DNA of 64,000 bases, from assembly GCA_023614405.1 (NCBI GenBank), contig CM042684.1, forward strand, positions 202,994,941 to 203,058,940, given 5' to 3'. This DNA is from Avena insularis (lineage: Eukaryota > Streptophyta > Magnoliopsida > Poales > Poaceae). Position 1 is the stretch's first letter; the number at the start of each line of letters is the position of its first letter. Below the pieces are notes generated by a model. It saw only the letters and a list, made by a program, of their open reading frames with translations, had not been told where the DNA came from and made no database searches. Position numbers and translations under genes: made by a program. This document shows, one piece after another, positions 46,775 through 58,300 of this stretch.

Positions 46775-47655
46775 TGATGCAGCCCATTCTGCGGACGCTA
46801 CTACATCTACAACGCCAAGTCCCCAAGATCGTCCCCAAGTCACCCAAGAAGATGGACCAGGAGCAGCCAGCTCCAGAACCGGAGTCTCCGCCGTCATCGC
46901 CCCGGAGAGTCCGCCCCAATCCAGCCAGAGTGTCCGGCCAGATCCAGCCGGAGTGTCCGGCCTACCCTAGCTCCATCTTGGCGTGGACATTCTGTGTGCT
47001 ACATCGGACTCTACCCGGGCACTACCCGGAGTGTCCGGCCACCCTGTACTGTCCAGTCCACCTGACCCAGACTGTCTAGCCTAAGTGATGGGCCTGCGAG
47101 CCAACGTCTGGGCCCTTGGCCCATGTACCCCTCTATTCCACACCAAACCCTAGTTTTATGCCCAAACTACCCCTGAACTTGTGGTTGCCCTATAGATAGA
47201 ACCCCCACCCCTCATTGTATCCCTTAGGCATAGATGATAGACTAAAGACAACCCCCTTTGTGGAATCTCTAGTTTTGCCTCATCCCCTTCTACCAAAGGG
47301 GATCGACTATCGTCACCACCTCGTTGGAGTTTGCATCGCGCCTCCCTCGTTGTACAAGGCATTGGCATCGGTGTCCCTTTGCCAAGACGTCAAGACCCTC
47401 TCCAAGGTGTTCTTCCCTCTCCACGTGGGATCGAGGGAGCACGTTGACCGATATTTCCTTGCGAGGATTCTATCGGACCGGTGGCCACCGTTGAGAGGAA
47501 TCGGCCTTGTATCGTGTGTGTTTTGCGTGTGTTCATCGTGTTCTTTGCGAGGTGTGCATCCGCTTCTGCTACCTTCTCCCTTTCCCCTCGCTTTCCCATC
47601 AATTTGACCACGAGATCCGTGAAGATCGGGCCACCCACGGGGTTACCCCATAACA
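46775..47655 (+). repeat. 3' LTR of F
   Basis: 881 bp, TGATGCAGCCC to accccataaca. The palindrome cluster at 46893-47036 has repeated ccggagtgtccggcc. TATA-like ctatagata at 47191-47199. Its 3' end, gatcgggccacccac..., resembles the LTR ends of B and C. The next five bases, aatac, are the target duplication. Confidence 0.9.
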
Positions 47656-47664
47656 AATACCAAC

Positions 47665-49754
47665 TGTAACACCCCAAAGCCAACTAGCTCTTGAAGTGTT
47701 ACCACTTTAACCACAAATATACAAGAACCAAGACTCCTACGAAAAAACGGCATGGTCTCCTCTGATTAAAAGGACATCCACAACATGCAAACTATAAGAA
47801 TACCAAAGCACAAGAATTTATCACTAGAAGCAACGGGTGCATTTCCCGATCATATACTAATACTCTTATACCACACGGATGTAATAAAACTATCATCTAA
47901 TCAGCAATAAGGATAACCAATATTGTCTTAGGTAATGCTTCCACAAGCTTCATAACCGAGAAACACAAAGTAGCGATCTTCTAATTTAGAAAGGCAAGGT
48001 TTCAACAAAATGTGATCAATGTGAGGTCGTATTGTGTTGTAGGTGATGGTGCTACTCCCATATTCCCCATGCAAGTCGTCCGCAATGTTTACGTAAAAAC
48101 ATTTTAGCAACAAGGGTGAGTATAAAATACTCAGCAAGTACGTAAAGAAATAATAAGCATTGCATAAAAACACGACACCGACGATTATCCTGTAACAAAT
48201 GTCATAGCGCGGTGATTGTCATGTATGCATATATGCTCTTTGCTTTCACTTTTCTTTTGCGTATACCTGTATCGCTTGAGTGGACACCCGTTGGCATCCC
48301 ACTCACTCCTACTTGTGGAGGTTGCCGACAATGTGGAACTCGTCACAACATCGACGGTCTCAAGATGCCTATCTCAGTAGGTCACAACATTGTGCAATTT
48401 CTTTAAAATGTATACAAAATGTACCCGCAACTGTATCCTTTGCTGTAATCACTTTGTCTCCCCACATATAAACAATAACCAAGCACTTGAATAAAATAAC
48501 AGGTGCTAGAAAATAAAAGTTGAGTCATGCAAGTATTGTCCCGTTATGGACATGCCTCAACCGTGTGGCATAAGCTATGAATTATATAATTCCGATCCAG
48601 TAGTACAGACACCTGTTATTGAAATATATATCACACTCAATACACAATATCATTACCTAAGCATATAAGAATTTACAGAACCGCTCACGCGATCTAAGAA
48701 TCTGTCCCTACCGTTCATGCGTATATCCACACAACACTCTAAGGAATAATAATACCACCAATGGTTAATCTGAACTTTAAATATAAATCTATACGTAAGA
48801 GTTGGCTGCTGATTATGACCAAGCTAGTAGCACCAGCTCCTTGTAAAACTGGGCTTGTCCTCGTAAGCAGCTAAACTACAATATAAAATCAGTCGGTACT
48901 ACATGGTTGTGACCCATGATCGTAACATGGGATCCAAAGTATCTTCATATACCAGCTAGCGCATCCATTATTTCTATTTGCTACAACAACACTATTAGCC
49001 AGGACAATTAATTACTTACGAACATCGTGGTCACCAGAAAGTATTGCTGATATACTCCTGCATAGGAACTTAAAACTAGGCTTGATCTAAAATAGCAGAA
49101 CTACTCAGCTACTACTACTACCGGTGCCACAGCTTACGCTTCTAGAAACACATCTAAACTGAAATTGACCAAAACGAATTAAACGAATGTAGTTATTAGA
49201 TGGCTTCGGGTACCTCTTCATGTAAAAGGAGGATGGTGGTGTTGATCCCGATCAGACACGGCCACTACAGGCGGAGAAATCCAGAATCGACTAGCCTAGG
49301 TGGTCGCTGTGGCGGCAGAGTGGCTCCAGACTACGGCTTGACGGAGATGGACACGTCCAGGAACACAGCTGCAACGCCACAGGTGATGAATCAGCCGTGG
49401 CGATGGAACAGGGATACGCACTGGAAAATCTAGGGCAGAGATGAGGAGGCGGCGTCCTCCCATGAATATACTAAATAGCCGGCAGCTGGGCAATATGTGT
49501 CTAGCTCGGGTCAAAAAGCCCAGCCCGACCTGTATGCTTCTCCTGTTTACAAAAGGTTTTAGTCTTGTTTTATTCTAACAACACAAGCAAGAGCGACTCG
49601 TAGGTTCTATTAGCAGATCACCTGTACAAGCACTAGCACTTCCATATTTATTTTCTCTCTCCTTTATTTTCTACTCACAGATTGGATCAACTCTAGTTTT
49701 ATTTTTTAAATAAAAAATAACAAAAGAGTTAGCATTAAAATTCAAGGTATTACA
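47665..49754 (-). repeat. LTR of element G (2090 bp)
   Basis: Plus-strand ends tgtaacacccc and ggtattaca give the sense-strand LTR TGTAATACC...GGGGTGTTACA. On its left is the PBS complement (split by F), so this is the 5' LTR of a minus-strand element. On its right, gcaag joins C2 protease-RT linker sequence that is continuous in C1 near 21340. Sense-strand TATA-like ctatttagtatatt lies near 49470, followed by a GC-rich stretch. No ORF of G is present; the rest of G is lost at the D junction. Family not identified. Confidence 0.75.
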
Positions 49755-51872
49755 GCAAGCCTGCGGGTACATCTTCTGGAAACACATCCCCAAAATCCTG
49801 CAAAACAGAAGAGACACCAAGGCAAACAGGGGTCATGTCGTTAGAAACCAATACCTCGCTCTTATACATGAGCACAAGCGGTATGGCTGTAGGATCCTCA
49901 CGAAATTCTCTCATATCTTCCTTGGTGGCTAATATCAATAGACCAGACACTCTCTCACTTTTCGTTATATCATTCAATTTAGGCTCGATTATATCAGGAA
50001 CAGCTGTCACACAATCTCGCCGAGCTATAGGATCTTCCTTCAAATTCACCTCTATCTTCTGGCGAGAATCATTCACAATATCTTGTGGTGTCATTGGCTG
50101 CATAGTAATCTTCTTCCATTTAAATTCCAAGTGATATGTATTGGCTCGGCCATTGTGTTGCACATGGCGATCATAAAGCCAAGACCGACCCAATAATAGA
50201 TGACAAACAGTCATAGGAACCACATCAAAGTCAATAGAATCTTTTTATGGCCCTATCTGAAAATTCACACGTACCATATGATTTACCTTCATCTCACCAT
50301 TGTTGCTCAACCATTGTATGTACTATGGCTTCAGATGAGGCAAATATGTCAAATTCAGCTTGGCACATAATTCCTTACTTGCAAGATTTCTGCAGCTACC
50401 TTCATCAATAATAACCTTGCAAGCTTTATTAGGTCCAACTAGAGCTTTTGTTTGGTACAAGTTGCAACCTGGGATTCCTCAAGCGGTTGCACACTAAGTA
50501 TACGTGAAGATATGACAATAGTTGGTGCACGCTCAGGATACGCATGAACACCACCCTCGACATCATCAATATCATCGTCAGAAGCTTCATCTCCACTCTC
50601 TACTTCACCTTGTTCGTTGACAAACATAACCTTGTTGTTTGGACAATCCTTCTTGTAGTGCCCTCTACCTCCACAAGTATGGCACACCACATCATGAGTA
50701 CGCATAGTAGACATATTGGAACCCGAGCTAGCAGCAGGAGCAGCGGGTTTCCGAGCATTAGAACCAAACGAAGGTGTACTTGCTGGCTTGGCCGATGGTG
50801 TAAAAGGATCACCAGCTGGTGGCATGACAATAGGAGGTGTAGACCTGGCCGAAAATCTGCTGGAGGACGGAAAACGAGCACGTGACTTTGCCTCTTCTAC
50901 CAACTGGGATTCGGCCTCTCTAGCATGGTGCAACAACTCATTCATGGTCTCATACTTGTGATGACGCACGATGCTTTTGATTTGTAACTTCAAATTGTTT
51001 AGGAATCGCTGCATGGTCATCTAAATGGACTCACGAATTCTAGCACGCTGCATAAGCATCTCCATCTCCATGTAATACTCATCAACTGTCATGGTGCCTT
51101 GCTTCAATTGTGTCAACTTATCAAAAACTGATCGCAAGTAGTTGGTTGGTACGAAATGAGCCTTCATGATTTGCTTCATCTCGCGTCAATCCATCACAGG
51201 AAGTTCATTGTCCTCCCGTCTATGCTACACAATAGCATCCCACCAACGCAAAGCATAACCATCAAATTCTGATGCTGCAAGCTTGACCTTCTTGTCTTCT
51301 GGATAGTCAAATAAACGCCAAAACTTCTCAATCTTCAACTCCCATGTAAGGTAATCTTCAGGATCAATGGAACCATCAAACTTGGGAATCAAAAAAATTG
51401 GCTTGCCCAAACCATCATCAGTAGCTTGGTGCTGAACACATTGAGCACGCCCAAGAGGAGCGAGCCCATGACCATGCGCAGGTGCAGCAGCAGGTTCATG
51501 TGCAGGGGGAATGGCACGTTCCCTGCCATGATGAGGGGCATCATCAGCCGCACTACCCTCATCAAGGTCATCAAAAGCATCATCATGTTGGTGTTCCTGC
51601 CTTTGATGTATGGCGACTGTCAAAGCCTCAATGGAACGCTGCAAAGTGGTAACATTAACATTGAGTGCTATCACTTGCGTCTGAACATTATTGACTGCGC
51701 CAACATTCTGATCCAATGTCATTTGCATGTCCTGAATATTCTTGTCAGTGGAATCTGTCTCGTGAGTAAACACACATGTCAAGTGGGACTTCAAAGCCTC
51801 ATATTCGCGCCAATTAAGAAGCTCCTCATCCTTCTTTTTCTGCGACACAACATCACCATCACTAGAAGACAT
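49755..51872 (-). pseudogene. Gag and protease-linker region of C2
   Basis: Starts at ATG 51872 (MSSSDGDVVSQKKKDEELLN). An N-terminal coiled coil with repeated NVQTQVIALNVNVTTLQRS precedes the gag core (FDGYALRWWDAIV). The knuckle CHTCGGRGHYKKDC near 50670 is intact, unlike C1. The protease-region end VVPMTVCHLLLGRSW is at 50223, followed by the linker MTPQDIVNDSRQKIEVNL up to DVFPEDVPAGLL at the G boundary. Breaks: a stop at 51225, a stop near 51020 and an interruption around 50245. Confidence 0.88.
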
Positions 51873-52734
51873 GATTAGTAGGTTAGTGCAAAAATCAAAA
51901 TCTGTATGGTGGAAACTCTCACAACTCACTCACAACTAACAAGAAAGGAGATCTTACCGTTCCAAAGTGAATAGAGATGATTTACCAAACGTAATCAAGA
52001 CTTATGCACTGATGTGATGAAGTGAATATCAAAGGTATAGAAAATGATCACATGGCACACAGGTTATTTATGGTGGAGCTATAGGTATGGTATCCTATCT
52101 ACACAGCAAACAAGTCCTAGTGCTGATCGCACAAAAATCCAAGAAACACACACATGGAGAAAAACATGGCAATGCAACTATGAAGGGTGTTGCACTACTC
52201 TCGAGAGACACTAGCAAAGAACAAAGTAAACAGGCACAAGATTGCTCAATCTACCTGTGCACAAAGATATCACTAGGCCTCTTGCTCAAATTCTCTTTTT
52301 TCACTATTTTTATTTTTCTTTTGTATAGCTCTTTGTGCTTTTCTTATGCTAATTTTATTTTCTCTTTGTTTTATATAGATCACACACGGCCAAATTACAA
52401 AGTACAGCACCAAAATCCTAAGAGCAGCCTATAGGAGCGGAAACTAGTCTCAATGGGCAAGTTCCTACACCTATGTAATAGAATGGCTGTGGCTAAGGTT
52501 GAAGGAAAAGTGCAAATTCACACTTTGTAAAATTTCCTACCGTGGCAGAAAAACTGACCAAAATCGTGTCGTGGCAGAATAAATCCTGCCGAGGCAGAAA
52601 ACACGTCAAAAACATGCCGCGGCAGCGAATCTGAATCGTGGCAGAACAGGACTCGTGGCAGGAAAACAGGCTGTTTCCGTGCCGCGGCAGAGTCGGTAGG
52701 ATTTTTTTAATTCCGACTCGGCCAAGAGTAAAAG
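51873..52734 (-). promoter_or_regulatory. Untranslated leader of C2 (partial)
   Basis: Collinear with 23450-24430 of C1. Contains a sense purine-rich tract (52295-52375) and the palindrome cluster (52538-52690). It stops at the B3 LTR about 65 bp short of where C1 stops. Confidence 0.75.
52538..52690 (-). repeat. Palindrome cluster in the C2 leader
   Basis: About seven variants of CTGCCGTGGCAG, including ctgccgaggcag near 52586 and tgccgcggcag near 52616 and 52680. The positions correspond to the C1 leader, but number and spacing differ. Confidence 0.85.
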
Positions 52735-53000
52735 TGATGCAGCCCGTCCTACGGACGCTCCTACATCTACACCAACAAGTCCCCCAAGTGGACCCATGAC
52801 TCGTGCCCGAGCCAAACTCCTACAAGCTAAGGTGAACTCGCTCCTCTCCTCATGCCAATTTGATACATCCTTGGATGGTGTGCTAATTCATGCAACTACT
52901 CTATGCATCATCAGGTACGAAGCCCCAACACATCACCAAGCACCCAAGGATGGTGAACAAGGAGCAGATTGTGATGTAGAAGCCGTTGGAACTGCTCAGA

Positions 53001-53208
53001 CCGGAGTCTCCGGTCTATGCACACCGGAGTCTCTGGCCTGCCAAAGTCTCCGGCCTGAAGACACCAGAGACTCCGGCCCTACCTCCGGTCTGACACCCTG
53101 TACCAGGCTCCGGGACAATCTGAGTGCCCCTCTGGAGGCTGGTCCAGAGGCTACACCGGAATCTCCGGCCTAGACCGGAGTCTCTGGCCTGCACACAGGC
53201 GTCTCCGG
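53001..53208 (+). repeat. Palindrome cluster in the B3 LTR
   Basis: Perfect ccggagtctccgg at 53001-53013, followed by at least six one- or two-mismatch copies up to 53208. It lies about 110 bases upstream of the TATA box. Confidence 0.9.
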
Positions 53209-53318
53209 TCCGACCGACGCCAGGCATGCAAAGGCCTTTGGGTCTGCGGCCCATGTACCCCTTAGTCCGTCCAGAACTTTTATTTTATTCCTAAAGTACC
53301 CCTGTTTAAGTGGTTGGC

Positions 53319-53328
53319 CTATATATAG
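53319..53328 (+). promoter_or_regulatory. TATA box of the B LTR promoter
   Basis: ctatatatag in ttggcctatatatagtcccc. The sequence and its surroundings are conserved in the other B LTRs (complement near 24943 and 32645) and similar in F. Confidence 0.7.
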
Positions 53329-53780
53329 TCCCCCACCTCCATTGTAAACCCTAGGCATGATATTTGGAATTAGTGGAAACCCCTTGTGGATCTATCTAGT
53401 TCTTGCCTCATGCTCCTTTGACAAAGGAGCACCAAATATCCCAAACCTCGTTGGAGTTTGCATCGTGCCTCCACGTTGTACAAGGCCTTGGCATTGGTGT
53501 CCCTTTGCCAAGACGTCAAGATCTCACCGAGTCTCCCATCTCGCTGTGCTGGTTCGAGAGAGAGTCCTCCGCCCGTTGCCGATCCTAGGGATTGCGCCGG
53601 ACCGGTCACCGCCGGCGTGAGCTATTGGTGTGTATCATGGTTTTGCGTGTGTGTGTTCATCGCGTTCTTCATGCGTGAGTTCATCGTGTTCATCCTCCCC
53701 TCCTTCCCCCGCACTCCATCCTTGATTTGAGTTGGATTCATGAAAGATCGGGCCACCCTAGAGGTTTGCCCTTAACATAT

Positions 53781-53793
53781 TGGTATCAAGAGC
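53781..53793 (+). other. Primer-binding site of B3
   Basis: tggtatcaagagc, three bases after the LTR end, identical to B1. Confidence 0.88.
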
Positions 53794-53918
53794 TTCGTTG
53801 CTCACAAATTCCCCCACAAATTTTTCTTCTATCCACCAAAAATTCGAAACTCCCCAAAAAACAGCCCAAATTTGCCTTTGGATCGATCTCTTGATTTGGA
53901 GTGTTATTTGTGGTTTTG

Positions 53919-55618
53919 TGATGGGTTCGTAGCATGGAAAACAAAAAATTTCTACCGCAAGAACGAACAAAACCCAGATCTAGTCTAGATAAAAGCCAAG
54001 ATCTAATCTATTAGACATGTGCAACGAGATAGATCTTAACTAACCCTTGTAGATCCAAAAGCGTTACGAGATCGGATCTCGTGGTTGATGTAGTCGATCA
54101 CTTGCCGATCTGAAGATCGAGTAGATGATCCTTCCGGCGCCGCGTTCTGGCAGCGCTTCCGCAGTCGGTCACACGTGAAGAGTCGAAGCAGACCTTTCTC
54201 TCCCTGTTCCAGTGAGCAGCAGAGGTAGTAGATCTCTCCACAGAATCCCAGCAGCACGACGGTGTGGTGGCGGTGGTGGAGTAGAGAATTCTGCAGGGCT
54301 TCGCCTAAGCCAGAGCAGAGGGAAGGAGGAGGAGAGAGGCAACTTGAGATCTAGAGAATAGAAGGGGCAAGGGGGTGGCACCTCCACCCCTCTATTTAAA
54401 GGAGGGAGGCGCCATGGGGAGGTGGAGTCCTTGTAGGACTCCCCTCTCCCTTGGCTGGCGGATCAAGGAGGTGGGGCGAGAGTCCTACTCCCCCACGAAT
54501 CCTTGTCTTACCCCACATGGATTCCTTGATCCTTTCTTGGTTTTCAAGTAAACTCCAAGAAATCTTCCAGAACCTTCCGGAACATTCCGAAACCTTCTAG
54601 AATCCCCATACAAATACTCCGGAACATTTCCTAACTTAGAAAATGATCCCCAATATATGAATCTTATTCTCCGGACAATTCCGGATCTCTTCGTGATGTC
54701 CCGGATCCAATCCGAGACTCCGAACAACATTCAGTCTCCAACGCACATTCCATATCTACTTAAAACAACTTCGAACCTTAAGTGTGTCACCCTACGGTTT
54801 GTGAATATGCAGACATGATGGAGACACCTTTCCGATCAATAACCATCAGCGGGATCTGGAGATCCATAACGGCTCCCACATACTCAACGATGACATCATG
54901 ATCGATAGAACCATTAACATACGAAACCAATTCCCTTTGTCACGCGATACTCTACTTATCCCAGGTATGATCGTCGGTATCTCCATACCTTGTTCTACCT
55001 CGTTACTGATAAGTACTCTTTACTCGTTCCATGATATGTCATCCCTTGTGACCTAGTCACATGCTTGCAATCTAACTAGATGACATTCCACCGAGAGGGC
55101 CCAGAGCATATCTATCCGTCATATGGATGGACAAATCCCAATCTTGGTCCATGCGCTTCAACACATACTTTCAGAATAACCAATGACACCTTTATAACCA
55201 CCCAGTTACGAAGCGGTGCTTGATGTCATCAAAATATCCATCCGATGATGGTGATTAACATAACCTCATGGTCGAAGGATTAGGTTACTATGCATTTGAA
55301 AGCTTGAAGCAAAACGAACTTAATGACTTGATCTTATGCTATGCTTACTATGGGTGTGTGTCCATCACATCATTCTCCTAATGATATGATCTTGTTATTA
55401 ACGACATCCAATGTCCATGATCAGGAAACCATGATCATCCATTAATCAACAAGCTAGCTTAACAAGAGGCTTACTAGGGACTCTTTTATGTTTACAAAAC
55501 ACACAAGTATTAATGTTTCCGGTTAATACAATTATAGCATGGGATGTAAACATTTATCATAAACATAAAGATATAATAATAACCACTTTATTATTGCCTC
55601 TTGGGCATATCTCCAACA
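53919..55618 (-). repeat. 3' LTR of E
   Basis: 1700 bp. Sense strand TGTTGGAGATATGCCC (55618) to cgaacccatca (53919). TATA ttaaatag sense near 54392-54399. Very similar to the 5' LTR; most differences are in the R/U5 part (54040-54250) and small indels near 54430-54470. Confidence 0.92.
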
Positions 55619-55640
55619 GTCTCCCACTTGCACTAGAGTC
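55619..55640 (-). other. Polypurine tract of E
   Basis: Sense-strand gtgcaagtgggagac adjoins the LTR start. It is the same as in H and D, and is intact although the coding region is not. Confidence 0.88.
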
Positions 55641-58300
55641 AATAATCTAGTTAAAAAACTTGTGCACTCAACACCTATGGATTTCTTGTGTTGTATAGAC
55701 ACTATTGCTAGTGGTAAACATAATCTTCGGATCTGACACTTCCAGGTCCGTGTGTATTTGCATGTCCTTGCGTCTCTACGCATTACTCATTCTCCAATGA
55801 GATGGCATTGTATAAATTTGGTCCTTTGGTGAGACCTTTAGTTCCTTGGGATTAAATAATGTTGATACAATTGTCATACAATGTATCTTCATAGTATTAT
55901 CCTGCTATGAACCACACCTAGTTTGATAACAAACTACTTGACGCAAATGCCCTCATTTGCTGCTACAATAGTAGTCATATACTTAGCCTTTTGTTGTAGT
56001 ATCTGTCACAATGTTTTAACTTTGGTACTCAACCAAATCCGTTATGGAACTTCCTTTCCATTACATTGTGCCACCCATAGTTTAAATTGAGATAAACTTA
56101 ATTTGTGACAAAACTAGTATCAATGCAACAATATACAATGAACTATTTGTCACCACTATATAAATAATATATTCTTAGTTCTTCCAAAGATCATAGGAAT
56201 ATCCCTACTATTGTCCAATGATCATCTTATGAGTCATTCTGGTATATGCTCATAACATTTAGAGCATAGGACATATCTGGATGTGTACATCTCAAAGAAC
56301 GATTGATCAAAATATTCTTGCGATTTCACCAAGTGTCAAAACACTTGAATCTCGTGTCAACACACTTGAATCTTGATTCAGTCCTTTCCATGCGTCAAGA
56401 ACCTTTCTTGTTGTTTCCATATTGAAATCATTCAACATCTTATCTATGTACATTTGGCAAAACCATATTAGCGCCTCAATCTATCCATATAGACATTGAT
56501 GCCTAATTCTTGGGTTATGCCTAAGTCTTTCATCGAAATGAAATTCTTAACCTGTGTCAATAAAAGATACATCATTTCTAATCAACAATATGTCTTTCAC
56601 ATAATGTATTAGAAATATGTCTTAGCTCTCCCACTTAATTTCTCGCAAAATGCAAACATCTTCATCGTCTCTGATGAAATTAAACCTTTTAACGGTTTCA
56701 TCACGGTGAAGATTCCAACTCCGTGATGCACACTTCAACCATTGAAGTTTTGCATACTCTTTTAGCATCCTTTGAATTAACAAAACCCTTTGGATCGTGT
56801 CATGGACACATCCTAGGTAACCATTCTATTAGAAGAACTTGTTTTGTTTGTTCAACTACCATATACCAAAATATATGTAGTGGTTGCTATATTAATCCGT
56901 CCAGACTAAATATCGCTATGAAAGATCAAATCTTATCATAGTCAATTCCTTGAACATTGTCGTAAACTCTTTCCGACATGTCGACTATTTCATAGATGTG
57001 AAACATCCATGTCTATTTCTTTAAAGATCCATATACGACTGTAAGGTCTTGCACCTTTCCAGATGGTCTTTCAAATTCAAAGCTTGATTTCTTGTGTATG
57101 GAATTATCACGGATTTTATGGCTTCAAGCCACTTAACGAAGTCAGGGCCCATCATTGATTATTTGCATATAGTCGGTTCATCATTGTTAAACAACAATGA
57201 TTTAACTCTCAAATCTTGGCATTTGATTACTTACCCGACCTACTTGGTTCAATAGGAACTTAGATCCCTGTGACCACATCCTTTGAGGCACGTGAGCCAT
57301 GAGCATTGTTGCTGCCTCCGGGACACTTACCGACGCTGCGCAACTCAGCATATATTAGCCAAGGTTCAACAACCTTGTCAAAGTTCTATTCTCCTCCCAC
57401 TTAAATTTTCACCAAAAATTCCTTCTCAAGGTGACAAACATTTTTGTCTTCGGTGTTATGGAGGAATACCCAATGGTTATTCGAAATAACCTACAAAGAC
57501 ATGCTCATCCGACTTTGGTTGTAAACATTTTACTTATGCCTAGCATACCAAAAATTTAAGAAATGACAACCTGGGTTTTATCCCAAACCATGACTTATAT
57601 GGTGTCACTTCAACGGATCACGATGGAGCTCTTTTCAGTGTAAAAGCGGTAGTCACTAAAGCTTTAATCTTTAAAATATAATGGCAGTTTTATAAATGAC
57701 ACCTTTGATCTTACCATGTCAAACAAGGTTTCATTACATATCCTGAACACTCCATACTCTTATGGTGTTTTGGGAAATGCAAATCCATGGAACGATTCCT
57801 CAAATCTTAGGTGTTTTGCTAAACTTGTAACTCAAACATCTTTATGATCCAATCAATTTTTTTTTATTTTCTTGTTACAGTAATTTTCCACTTCATCTTG
57901 AAAGTCTTTGAACATTTTCAAATGTTTCATACTTCTTCCTTATTGAGTAAGTATATACATATACTCACTCAAATCTACGGAGAAAGAATATGAAGTTGAA
58001 ATCCATCGCCCACGACTACACATAATGGACTATATACATCAATATGTACAAATTCCAATCAGTTAGTCGTCCGTTCCTCTTTTGTCCTATGAACGGAGTT
58101 TTAATTATCTCCAGGAAAGTATCACAAGCGTCATTTGATCAAAATCAAAGACTCCAAAAATCCATCAACATGGAGTTTCTTCATGTATCCCTAATATAAT
58201 TTAAACGGTGATGTCACTTTGCAAGTGATCTTTCAATTATTTGTCTTGCGACATTTTAGCATTAGTTTTATGGTCGTTATTTCTCCAACCAGACTTGTAT
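55641..58300 (-). pseudogene. Severely decayed copia pol of E
   Basis: Collinear with D but full of indels and stops; no frame exceeds about 85 codons. Landmarks by nucleotide similarity to D: RNase H about 55650-56400; RT catalytic region near 56580-56630, where the sequence corresponding to YVDDIL is destroyed; the RT-integrase linker near 57420-57530 (ccttctcaa... tacccaat...); the integrase core near 57580-57960. No functional product is possible. Confidence 0.75.

Larger units (their letters stand above)
41807..47655 (+). mobile_element. Complete non-autonomous LTR retrotransposon F
   Basis: 5849 bp bounded by target duplication aatac at 41802-41806 and 47656-47660. LTRs 41807-42527 and 46775-47655, PBS 42530, PPT 46765. 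There is no protease, RT, RNase H or integrase catalytic region. Instead there is a gag-like ORF and a long Cys-motif ORF region. The LTR start (TGATG), the TATA region, the leader blocks and the last ~50 codons before the PPT resemble family B, so B-type elements are the likely source of enzymes. It is inserted in the PBS of G. Confidence 0.88.
49755..52734 (-). mobile_element. CRM-like element C2, fragment
   Basis: Second copy of family C in the same orientation as C1, containing leader (51873-52734) and gag-protease linker (49755-51872). Its pol and 3' LTR are missing beyond the G insertion. Its upstream end is cut by B3 at 52735. Confidence 0.88.
52735..53777 (+). repeat. 5' LTR of B3
   Basis: 1043 bp, TGATGCAGCCCG to gcccttaaca. 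Encodes the polyprotein tail [19 protein letters not shown] at 52789-52848, which would be used from the 3' LTR. Palindromes 53001-53208, TATA 53319-53328. The other B LTRs are at 24490-25532 and 32195-33170. Confidence 0.92.

Noticed and set aside
17644..52734. Window as a centromere because of CRM-like elements
   Set aside because: No centromeric satellite is present and the elements are old and dispersed among other families. Some CRM-type groups are not confined to centromeres, and the clade call itself is untested.
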